From contig NC_065877.1 of assembly GCF_933775445.1 (NCBI RefSeq), forward strand, positions 27,342,001-27,406,000: a DNA stretch of 64,000 bases, written 5' to 3'. Of this stretch, positions 11,017 to 20,551 are shown piece after piece (position 1 is the first letter of the stretch; each line of letters starts with the position of its first letter). The position numbers were made by a program, and so were the translations under genes. Source of the stretch: Argentina anserina. Taxonomy: Eukaryota > Streptophyta > Magnoliopsida > Rosales > Rosaceae. The notes under the pieces are model-generated. The model was given only the letters and a program-made list of their open reading frames with translations, searched no databases and was not told the origin of the DNA.

Positions 11017-12003
11017 GGTTGGAAAATGGTTAGAAAAATTATTTAAAACTAAATTTTAATTGATTAATTTAATTAAGTTAAACTTATAATTAATCAAAGA
11101 TGAACATAGATTTGAGTTCTCCATAATGAGGGCTACAAGATCATATGTTTGTTTGTGTAATTTGGTTTGTGGGTGAATAAGAAATTGTCACTCAAAGATG
11201 ACTACTTAGAATGAAGGAAATGTATTTGCCCCACATTGGAAAAGAGAAATGTTAAAAATACTTTATATAGAATCCATTGTGTATGGATTGTAAAGTGTGT
11301 AAGCCCCCTTATACCCTCTCGCGCACGAGGGGTGGGGTGCAAATCCTAGGTCACAAGGGAAACTCGTGTATGCCCGTGCGACCTGCGGACACGAATGCAA
11401 CACCGAATTAAGGGTCGGAACGCAGATTCTTTTTGCATTTCTGAAAATTCGGTTCTGACTTTTCAAATTCTTCTTTTGTAACAACTGAGTTATTGTGTGT
11501 TATGAAGAATTATAACAGAATTGAAATCAATGTTTGTAACATATGTAACTCATATATGTTATGATCTTTTAATTTCTATAACAGCCATCTTATTAATTGC
11601 TGATTGCAAATCCTCACAGTATAAATAGCCACCATCCTTTCATTGTAAAATCATTCCATTCGAAACACAATCCTCTCCCACTCTCAAAATTCCTAGCTTT
11701 TCTTTGGTGATAGAAAGAGGTACCTTTCGAGTTCGTTGAAGGTTCTAGTTAGTAGTGCAACTTTCTAGAATCGTTTAGTCGTTATATCCTGGGAGACAAG
11801 AGACAAGCATCCTTGCACCGGTAGAGGAGGCGTAAACGTCTTAAGGACAGTGTGGTATCACACACGTCTCGACTAGTTCTTCCATCATCAATCGTTCGGT
11901 GTTTTGGTTGAATTTCTTTTCGTGTTCTTCATTTCTGATTTATAATTATTTATAATTCAGCTTATTAAATTATATATGCAATATATCACTGTTGATTATA
12001 ACA
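11017..12003 (+). repeat. 5' LTR of Copia A
   Basis: Matches 16081-17083 over its length with scattered substitutions and small indels. It ends GATTATAACA. The first base is G where the 3' LTR has T (TGTTGG), a mutation of the conserved TG terminus. Confidence 0.92.
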
Positions 12004-12111
12004 ATCTTAAGACGTTTAATTTTGATATTGCTTATATAATTTGTATTCGATATTTATCTACAATTTTTCAAGTAAACTTACACCTTGTGTGTATGTGTTT
12101 CAGTTTCTAAA

Positions 12112-12355
12112 AATGACTAACGGAGAAAATTCTGGAAATGGCAAGGGACCTTTGGTGCCAACTGTGCCTACTGCTCCCGTTGTACCTGTCTCAGTATCCC
12201 ATGGGGAAAAACCTGAGAAGTTCAACGGTTTGCATTTCAAGAGGTGGCAACAAAAGATGATGTTTTATCTGACCACTCTGAATCTGGCAAGTTTTTTCAA
12301 GGAAGATGACCATGGCGATCAAGCAAAGATTGCTGTTTGTGAATGCATGGAATAA
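12112..12355 (+). pseudogene. gag fragment of Copia A
   Basis: Starts MTNGENSGNGKG and contains the Copia gag signature (PEKFNGLHFKRWQQKMMFYL, residues of the W-x-x-W type capsid region). It ends at a stop after about 81 residues from this ATG. The continuation (NYIMNGLADSLYNVY, KELWESLEKKYKT) is in another frame from 12306 onward. The zinc-knuckle segment that normally follows is missing, so gag is both frameshifted and internally deleted. Confidence 0.8.
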
Positions 12356-13559
12356 TTCTGACTACTTATGTAGGAATTATATCATGAATGGTCTAGCCGA
12401 CTCATTGTACAATGTGTACATTAGCATGAGAACGGTAAAGGAGCTATGGGAATCCTTGGAGAAAAAATATAAGACCGAGAATGCCGGCGCCAAGAAGTTT
12501 ATCGTGGGCCGCTTCCTTGATTATAACATGGTGGATTCAAACCCCAAGGAATGGTGGATGGACATTGGAGCCACCAAACATGTCTGTGCTAACAAGAAGA
12601 TGTTCTCCACCTTCGAACCATCTGAGGATGGGGAGATTCTGTACATGGGGAACTCTGCAACCTCCGCCATCAAGGGGAAAGGAAAGGTGATTCTGAAGAT
12701 GACCTCTAGAAAGGAGTTTACTATGAACAATGTCCTGTATGTTCCGGAGATCCGCAAGAACCTGATTTCTGATGCAATGTTGAACTCTCATGGGTTCCGC
12801 ATAGTGATAGAGTCTGATAAGCTTGTTTTATCCAAGAATGGAATGTTTGTGGGTAAGGGCTATGTATCGGGTGGGATGATCAAAATGAATGTAATGATTT
12901 TGATCAAGAAAATGAATGAAGGTTCTACTTCCACCTACATGATTGAGTCTTCTAATTTATGGCATGGTAGACTAGGACATGTTAATTATGATACTTTGCG
13001 AAAGTTAATTAACATGGAATACTTACCAAAATTCCAAATTGATTCAAAACATAAGTGTGAAACTTGTGTAGATGCTAAACTGACTAGATCATCTTTCCAA
13101 AGTGTTGAAAGAAACAGTGAACCCCTTGATTTGATTCATACAGATGTGTGTGATTTAAAATCAACGGTATCTAGAGGGAATAATAAATACTTTATTACCT
13201 TCATAGATGATAGCACGAAATATTGCTATGTGTATTTGCTAAAATGCAAAAGTGAGGCACTAAGAAGTGACCGAGGGGGTGAGTATGAATCGCCATTTAC
13301 TGATATTTGTGCTCAGAATGGGATTATACATCAAATGACTGCTCCATACTCATCACAATCTAATGGTGTAGCAGAACGCAAAAATGGTACTCTAAAGGAT
13401 ATGATGAATGCTATGCTACTCAGTTCTGGGATGCCACCCAAGATGTGGGGAGACGCGATTCTCACGGAAAATTACCTTTTAAATAAGGTGCCCAAAAGAA
13501 CGAAGAGAAAACTCCATATGAGTTATGGAAAGGGAGAAAACCATCCTACAAATACTTAA
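12306..13559 (+). pseudogene. gag tail - protease - integrase part of Copia A pol
   Basis: One open frame of 417 codons carries the end of gag fused directly to the protease region (WWMDIGATKHV at about 12555), the GAG-pre-integrase motif (WHGRLGHVNYDTL) and an integrase core (DLIHTDVCD, DRGGEYES, SQSNGVAERKNGTL). The protease active site normally reads DSGA; here it reads DIGA. The integrase lacks roughly 50 residues between LLKCKSEAL and RSDRGGEY. The gag-protease fusion has lost the nucleocapsid knuckle. All are internal deletions or active-site loss, so this copy depends on others for movement. Confidence 0.85.
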
Positions 13560-13573
13560 AAGTTTGGGGATGT

Positions 13574-14440
13574 TTGGTAAAAGTGGAAATTCCTAAACCT
13601 AAAAAGGTGAAGAATGGGCCTAAAACAGTTAATTGCATCTTTATTGGATATGCACATAACAGTTCGGCTTATCGATTCCTAGTCCACGATTCGAATATTC
13701 CTGAAATCCATAAGGATATGATAATGGAATCGAGAAATGCATCTTTCTTTGAAAATGTATTTCCACGGAAGTCTAGAGAGGAATTTAATTCTTCTAAACG
13801 GGCACGTGAAGACAACCGAGCCGAAACTGATGATGCTCAGGATCAAGAATCTGAGCCGGAGTCCGAATCTGAGTCTGAGGTTGAACCTAGACGAAGTAAA
13901 ACGGCAAGGACCGCAAAGTCCTATGGACCTGACTTCCTGTCATATATGGTTGAAGGTGATCCCCGTACCTTCAAAGAGGCAGTTAGCTCTACTGATGGTC
14001 CTCTGTGGAAAGAAGCAATCAAAAGTGAGGTTGACTCCGTCATGCAAAATCACACTTGGGAATTAGTGGATTTGCCACCTGGGTGTAAGCCTTTGACTTT
14101 CAAGTGGATTTTCAAAAAGAAATTAAAAGCTGATAGGTCAATAGACAAGTACAAGGCTAGACTTGTTATTAAAGGCTATAGGCAAAAGGAGGGTTTGGAT
14201 TATTTTGACACTTATTCTCCTGTGACGAGAATAACCTCCATACGGATGGTACTTGCAATTGCAGCGTTGCGCAAACTTGAAGTACACCAAATGGATGTAA
14301 AGACGGCTTTTCTAAATGGAGATGTAGAAGAAGAAATCTACATGGAACAACCAGAAGGTTTTTCTACTCCTTCTCAGAGTAAGAAGGTGTGCAGATTGGT
14401 TAAGTCATTATATGGCTTAAAACAAGCACCAAAACAATAG
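13574..14440 (+). pseudogene. Integrase C-end and reverse transcriptase N-part, Copia A
   Basis: Begins with the integrase C-terminal region (TVNCIFIGYAHNSSAYRFLV), passes a charged acidic linker (ESEPESESESEVEP) and enters the reverse transcriptase (KWIFKKKLKADRSIDKYKAR, MDVKTAFLNGDVEEEIYMEQ, SLYGLKQAPKQ). A stop at 14438-14440 interrupts the frame where RW/QWHEKF would follow; the domain resumes at 14462. Confidence 0.88.
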
Positions 14441-14461
14441 CATGAGAAATTTGATAATGTC

Positions 14462-15502
14462 ATGATCACCAGTGGATTTAGAATAAATGAAGGTGATAAG
14501 TGTGTATATGTCAAAGACACTGAAAATGGATATATCATTCTATGTCTGTATGTGGATGATATGCTTATCGTTGGGAGCAACGATAAGATGATGAAGTCTA
14601 CTAAAGACATGTTGAATTCTAAGTTTGACATGAAAGACTTGGGACTTGCTGATGTCATTTTAGGAATTAAAATTACGAGAACATCAGAAGGGCTTGTGTT
14701 GAGTCAAACGCACTATATGGACAATATTCTTGGGAAATTTAACAAGGAAGGTTCTGGAATTGTCAGAACTCCTGTAGATTTGAATATACATTTGTCCAAG
14801 AATAAAGGTGAAAGTGTTTCTCAATTAGAATATTCAAGAATAATTGGGAGTCTAATGTACTTAACAAGTTGTACAAGACCAGATCTAGCTTATGCGGTTC
14901 ATAAGCTAAGTAGGTACACGAGTAATCCTGGAGCTATGCATTGGCAAGCTATTGGAAGAGTACTCAAATACTTAAGGTATACTCGTACCTATGGGTTGCA
15001 CTACACATCATACCCAGTTGTTATAGAAGGGTTCACTGATGCGAACTGGATATCTGACATGAAAGACTCAAAGTCTACTAGCGTATATGTATTTACGCTA
15101 GGGGGTGCAGCCGTGTCATGGAAATCCTCAAAACAAACAGTTATAACTAGATCCACAATGGAGTCTGAGTTTGTAGCACTAGACAAATGTGAGGAGAAAG
15201 CAGAATGGTTACGCCAGTTCATAGAGGACATTCCTAGATGGACAAAACCTGTGCCTGCGATTGGTATACATTGTGATAGTCAATCTGCAATTAGCAGTGC
15301 ACAGAGCAAGATGTATAATGGTAAGTCTAGACACATTCGTCGAAGACATAATACCATTAGACAACTACTCTCAACTGGAATTATCTCTATAGACTATGTA
15401 AAGTCTAAGGATAATATTGCTAATCCTCTAACCAAAGGGTTAAACAGAGAGTTAGTTGAAAAATCATCGAAGGGAATGAGACTAAAGCCCATTGGAAATT
15501 AA
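14462..15502 (+). pseudogene. Reverse transcriptase C-part and RNase H, Copia A
   Basis: Contains the polymerase motif [10 protein letters not shown] near 14550, connection-domain sequence ([14 protein letters not shown]), then an RNase H domain ([38 protein letters not shown]) and the usual Copia tail ([15 protein letters not shown]). It is downstream of a stop codon in the same pol gene. Catalytic YVDD is preserved. Confidence 0.88.
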
Positions 15503-16080
15503 AAATCACTACAGTGGATACTCAACCTAGCTGACTGGAGATCCCAAGATCTAGGTTCAAAAGGGAAAACCAAATTGTGGAGATGAGTTCGGATCACTGT
15601 GGGGAGTTCCCCAAGTCCATTCCTATGATGAAAAACAGTGATACCCGTAAGGATGAGGTTAAGCTAAAACTTTTAATGATTCTTATGCGTCGAGAAATCG
15701 AGCAGAGTAATGCGGGTTACTCTTAATTAAGAGATCACCTATGCAAGAGAGAAGTGAGGCCGCTTCTAGAGGAGTTAATGATGGCATAACTCTTATCAAA
15801 CTACTTGCAGAACCAAGCGTGTGTTCCATGGCCAAAATGGGCACAAAAATGAGAACCGAAGTGTATTAGGGAGACTCCTGTGTAAAGTATGTCATCATTT
15901 ACACAAATGACGAATAGTTCAAAGACATCGCGTCTACTATTTAGTTAGTAAAGTAAGCATACTTTTATAAGGGAAGGTTCAAATGGTCAAACCTGCCTAT
16001 CCTATGCAGGTTTCAACCGTAGAAATCTATCACCAAATTCTATCGAGTCTTTGGTGGCCAATTTAATTCATGTGGGGAAT
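15503..16080 (+). other. 3' untranslated region of Copia A
   Basis: Non-coding segment between the pol stop and the 3' LTR. It ends in the purine-rich GTGGGGAAT just before TGTTGG, which serves as the polypurine tract for plus-strand priming. Confidence 0.7.
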
Positions 16081-17083
16081 TGTTGGAAAATGGTTGGAAA
16101 AACCATTTAAAACCAAATTTTAATTGATTAATTTAATTAAGTTAAACTTATAATTAATCAAAGATGAACATAGATTTGAGTTATCCATAATGAGGGCTAC
16201 AAGATCATATGTTTGTTTGTGTAATTTGGTTTGTGGGTGAATAAGAAATTGTCACTCAAAGATGGCTACTTAGAATGAGGAAAATGTATTTGTCCCACAT
16301 TGGAAAAGAGAAGTGTTGAAAAGACTTTATATAGAATCCATTGTGTATGAATTATAAAGTGTGTAAGCCCCCTTATACCCTCTCGCACGAGGGGGGGGGT
16401 GCAAATCCTAGGTCACAAGGGAAACTCGTGTATGCCCGTGCGACCTGCGGACACGAATGCAACACCGAATTGAGGGTCGAAACGCAGATTCTTTTTGCAT
16501 TTCCGAAAATTCGGTTCTGACTTTTCAAATTTTCTTGACTGTTCAAATTCTTCTTTTGTAACAACTGAGTTATTGTGTGTTATGGAGAATTATAACAGAA
16601 TTGAAATCAATGTTTGTAACATATGTAACTCATATATGTTATGATCTTTTGATTTCTATAACAGCCATCTTATTAATTGCTGATTGCAAATCCTCACAGT
16701 ATAAATAGCCACCATCCTTTCATTGTAAAATCATTCTATTCGAAACACAATCCTCTCCCACTCTCAAAATTCTTAGCTTTTCTCTGGTGATAGAAATATG
16801 TACCTTTTGAGTTCGTTGAAGGTTCTAATTAGTAGTGCAACTTCATAGAATCGTTTAGTCGTTATATCCTGGGAGACAAAAGACAAGCATCCTTGCACCG
16901 GTAGAGGAGGCGTAAATGTCTTAAGGACAGTGTGGTATCACACACGTCTCGACTAGTTCTTCCATCATCAATCGTTCGGTATTTTGGTTGAATTTCTTTT
17001 CGTGTTTTTCGTTTCTGATTTATAATTATTTATAATTCAGCTTATTAAATTATATATGCAATATATCATTGTTGATTATAACA
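16081..17083 (+). repeat. 3' LTR of Copia A
   Basis: Direct repeat of 11017-12003, beginning TGTTGGAAAATGG and ending GATTATAACA. It contains a nine-G run at 16391-16399 not seen in the 5' copy. Confidence 0.92.
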
Positions 17084-17084
17084 A

Positions 17085-18032
17085 GGATTAAATACTTGTG
17101 ACACCCTATACTTTAGGTGTAAAAACAGTTTTGTCCTTGTACTTTTAAATTTAATCTGTATATCATTTAACTCTTATTTTTAACAGTTTTGTTCTTTTAC
17201 TTTCAAATTAAACTTATATATCCTTTAACTCTTATTTTTAACAGTTTTGTCCTTCTTTTTTTAACAGTTTAGTCAATTCCATTAGTTGACCGTAAAAAAA
17301 TTCCGTTAAGCCGTTAAAATACCTAGAATACCCCCAATTCAAATAAGATTTTTTTCTTTCTTTTCTCATGCCTTTTTTATTTTCTCTTTTGGTTTTTCTT
17401 GGTTTTAAATTTAATTTATCATATGTGCTATCCAATATATATAATTGTAATCAACACATCAAATTAATTGTAAACAAGAGGAGAATTAATGACAATTGCT
17501 TAACATCAAGTTGGAAATAAATAATTTGAAACTTATTTTGCATCAAAGTATGGATATGATAGTAGAAGTCTTTTTTGTCTTAGCATTATAGAAATTAATC
17601 AAAATATGTTTGTAGAGCATCATAATATAAAGGAAGTTTATAACTGGATTTGAGTACTGGCACTCACATGTCATTTTAAGCATTATCCAATTGATTATAA
17701 GATGTTTACAATTAATTTGATAATTTGTGTTGATTACAATTATATACATTTGATAGCACATATGATGAATGAAAATTAAAATCAAGAAAAACAAAAAGGA
17801 AGACCAAAAGAGAAAATAAAAAAGGCATAAGAAAAAAAGAAAAAAATATATGATTTGAATTTGGGGTATTCTAGACATTTTAACGGCTTAACGGAATTTT
17901 TTAACGGTTAACTAACGGAATAGACAAAACTGTTAAAAATTAAAAGTTAAAGGATATACAGATTAAATTTGAAAGTAGAAAAATAAAACTGTTTTTACAC
18001 CTAAAGTATAAGGTGTTATAAGTATTTATCCC
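17085..18032. mobile_element. Fold-back Mutator-like (MULE) non-autonomous element
   Basis: The element starts GGATTAAATACTTGTGACAC, and the reverse complement of its end reads GGATAAATACTTATAACACC. Complementarity continues inwards for about 400 bases on each arm (for example AACGGCTTAACGGAATTTTT on the right against AAAAATTCCGTTAAGCCGTT on the left), leaving a small centre near 17520-17680. It is bracketed by a perfect 9-bp duplication TTATAACAA (17076-17084 and 18033-18041), the hallmark of Mutator-like transposition. No transposase frame is present. Confidence 0.87.
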
Positions 18033-18093
18033 TTATAACAACTGCTACCTACAGTTACCGCCTACCAGTACAGTTGGTTAGTTTCACTTGAAG

Positions 18094-18290
18094 ATGGCCA
18101 TGGCACGATGCAGTACTACTGCTCTGATCTTCCTTGGGTTTTCGGTTGCGTTTTCAAGCAGGGTGTCCGGACAAGATGTAACAGGTGGAAGGCTCGTCGG
18201 AGGCGAAGCTGCCTAGCATACTCCGCTCCGGGATTCTATTACCAAGCTTGGGCTGATGGCATAACTTTCGGGTGTCTTCGGATTTCATCA
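18094..18290 (+). pseudogene. Phytocyanin tandem-duplicate pseudogene
   Basis: Starts MAMARCSTTALIFLGF, a signal peptide parallel to MAMKRYRTAAALIGIS of the intact gene at 9437, and continues to a VGGEAA segment. A TAG stop at 18214-18216 cuts the frame after 40 codons. The matching GFYYQAWADGITFG (cf. DYQAWADHVRFYAG) lies in a different frame, so there is also a frameshift. Homology fades after about 18270-18290; the second exon with the cysteine end is not found. Its promoter copy lies 7 kb away at 10905-11016, separated by Copia A. So the gene was broken by insertion, a stop, a frameshift and loss of exon 2; the order of these events is not known. Confidence 0.85.
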
Positions 18291-18299
18291 TGTCTTCAT

Positions 18300-19090
18300 A
18301 TCCAACAGGATATTGCTGGTTTTGAAATCTCGATGAATAACCCTAAGCTGAGAATCTTCATGCATGTGGATATAGTAGTAGTCCTCTATCAATTCCAACA
18401 AATCAACAATGATATTGAATCGTCTTAATTTCCCGTACCAAACCAAAGCTTCTCCAATCCCTTGATCTACAAGGTTTTATGTTCGTGATGGATTGCAATA
18501 AAGAACATTATTAATGCAAACGGTCGCACACATACTCTTTGTCAGCTACGCATACGTAATGCTTTCTGGGGCCTTAATAGTTTCCCTTCTTAATCTAAGC
18601 AGACGCCTAATCAGCAGCCTCACCAAAATTCTGATGCAGCAACTCAGCAACCAATCCAACCATGACTACTTCAGTATTTAGTTCTTGTAGACCGTGCCCT
18701 GTGTTACTTGATAACCTTTAACCGGCAAGTTCTCGTCTTTCCGGTAGCTCTCCCTACAGATAAAGATAGCGTCAAATACTATGAATGTACTGAAGTGGAA
18801 TTTAGTGTTAGATCTTAGCTCAACAGAGATATTCTGGCTATGAGGTCTGAGCGAGCTTTGGTAGTGTCATTTACAGTGCATATACGTAGTAGTGAACCCT
18901 TGTTTGTTACCACTTACCATTTTCTATCATTCACCTTACATAGCTTGGTCAGTGTTAATGGTGACTGTTACTTCAAGGGACCTAATTTCTCGTAGTCTTG
19001 TATTCTGATGTATCAGTTCAGTGGGACCTACACAAAACACGTGTGAAAGTCAAAAGGTTAGCGGTGCGTCGGCTTTTGACCCTCTGAAAC
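18300..19090. other. Intergenic, no gene recognised
   Basis: Unique-looking AT-rich sequence downstream of the phytocyanin pseudogene. The open frame over 18108-18428 is a read-through of the pseudogene in the wrong frame. The final part (18990-19090) is the start of the LTR-like repeat also found in reverse near 49850-49930. Confidence 0.5.
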
Positions 19091-19098
19091 TTAAGTTA

Positions 19099-19423
19099 GA
19101 ATCCGGAACGGAATTTAAGTTTGAGAGTTAAGGATTTAGGAATATATTACATTTTTCTGGTGATCTACGCAGACCTTTTATAAGTGCATTGGAAGAAGTG
19201 TTGGGTTCTTCTTTCAATGTAGGAATGTTGAACCAGCATAAGGTGCATCTATTGTTCAGGCACGCCACCTTAGGTAGTGTCAATGGCGAGATTCAGATCG
19301 GACATATTGCTACCTTGTTCTGCTATGACTCCCGGTGTTACTAGGTTGCCAGTCACCAGTCCGGCGATCGGAATCAGAGGATATTTGGCCGGGAATTACC
19401 CTATTTAGGGAGAGGTGTTAACA
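19099..19423 (+). repeat. Unclassified LTR-like repeat, copy 1
   Basis: From GAATCCGGAACGGAATTTAA to AGGTGTTAACA. It is matched at 19656-19981 with moderate divergence, and by an inverted copy split at 44686-44921 / 49747-49860. It ends GTTAACA, the inverted copy begins TGTTAAC, and the unit contains no coding sequence, so it behaves like an LTR of an unnamed family. Confidence 0.65.
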
Positions 19424-19655
19424 AGTCCCTAAGTCCCTAGTCGAGGAGATTCCTTAGGTGGGGAGTTTCGTACTATTATTTCCGGCGCAAATATCCGAGT
19501 TCAAATTGCTCGGGACCCGAGCGGCCAGTTGTATGGTGTTGGAGCTCGATGTTAGGCTCATGGATTAATTAACACTCGGAGCATCTATGTCAGAGAGTGA
19601 CCTAGGACCTTGGGGCTAGGCTTAGGGGTTATCTAGCCTTAGAACGTCTATGTGG

Positions 19656-19981
19656 GAATCCGAAATGGAATTTATGTTCGAGAGTTTAAGGATTTAGGAA
19701 TACATTACATCTTTCTGGTGGTCTACGTAGACCTTTTATAAGCGCATTAGGAGAAATGTTGGGTTCTTCCTTCAATGTGGGAATGTGAACTAGCATAAGG
19801 TGCATTTATTGTTCAGGCGCGTCATCTTGGGTGGCGTCAATGGCGTGGTTCAGATCGGAGATATTGCTACCTTACTAGCTGTTATGACTTCAAGCGTTAC
19901 CAGGTTACCAGTCACCGATCCGACGACTAAAATTAAAGGAGATTTGGCCAGGAATTACCCCGTTCAGGGGAGGTGTTAACA
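19656..19981 (+). repeat. Unclassified LTR-like repeat, copy 2
   Basis: Direct repeat of 19099-19423 (shared words TTTCTGGTG, GACCTTTTATAAG, GTTGGGTTCTTC, GGTTCAGATCGGA). Only about 230 bases separate the two copies. That could be a miniature retrotransposon (TRIM-like) or a local duplication; no clear primer site or target duplication was found. Confidence 0.65.
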
Positions 19982-20442
19982 GTGATCATCATGTAATGTG
20001 TGAAAAATATGATGTGAAGGCAATCCCTTAGAAAACTAGATAGAAAAGCACTCAAATTAAAATGAAATGACCGGAGAATAATTGAATTGCTGAGAATAGC
20101 GTTATGTTAGTGGGATTTACTTGCAAAAAAAATCCTAATGGATCTATTTTCTCTTTATTTTTTCTTCTCCTCTCACTTGCAAGAATTTTCTCATGACATT
20201 ACACACTGAGGAGGCCTAATTAACAACTGTTGTATAATCGCATACTAATGGTCAAAACTTAATATATGGTCATCTCTTATTTTGGCACCATGTTCAAGTC
20301 TTTGACGTAGCCTCCACTTGAAACCAGCTTTATAATTCCAAGGACACACATTGCATCATTTACATGGTATAAACCGCCTAGTTTACTCGTCATTACCGGA
20401 CCTATTGTTATTATCGCTCCCAACTCTTAAGCATCTGCTGCT

Positions 20443-20449
20443 TATAAAT
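20443..20449 (+). promoter_or_regulatory. TATA box of the ACP gene
   Basis: TATAAAT about 105 bases upstream of the ATG at 20552, in a position typical for a plant core promoter. Confidence 0.55.
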
Positions 20450-20551
20450 GAAACAGAGCCTTGTTATCACGGCATATTAGAATTTATAAACCCAAGTTTT
20501 CTGTTTTTGCTGTGGTTCAAAGTATCGATCAGTCTTCCGTTAATTGATCTC

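Larger units (their letters stand above)
11017..18040 (+). mobile_element. Ty1/Copia LTR retrotransposon A, with nested MULE
   Basis: Two LTRs of about 1 kb (11017-12003 and 16081-17083) flank a gag-pol region in Copia order: protease, integrase, reverse transcriptase, RNase H. A 5-bp target duplication ACTGC brackets it. A fold-back DNA element (17085-18032) sits at the very end of the 3' LTR, so the last bases of the LTR appear again at 18033-18040. The reverse transcriptase wording (KWIFKKKLKADRS, KGYRQKEGLDYFDTYSPV) reminds me of the Bianca-like Copia lineage, from memory only. The 5' LTR begins GG rather than TG, and no TGGTATCAGAGC-type primer site follows it. The coding region has frame breaks, so it is not autonomous. 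LTR copies differ at only a few percent of positions by eye, implying a fairly recent insertion. Confidence 0.92.

Noticed and set aside
18108..18428. A 106-codon open frame downstream of Copia A
   Set aside because: Mixed-frame reading of the phytocyanin pseudogene; no single frame matches the family along its length.
19099..19981. CRISPR-like or satellite array
   Set aside because: Only two units with long divergent sequence between them, in plant nuclear DNA; not a spacer-repeat structure.
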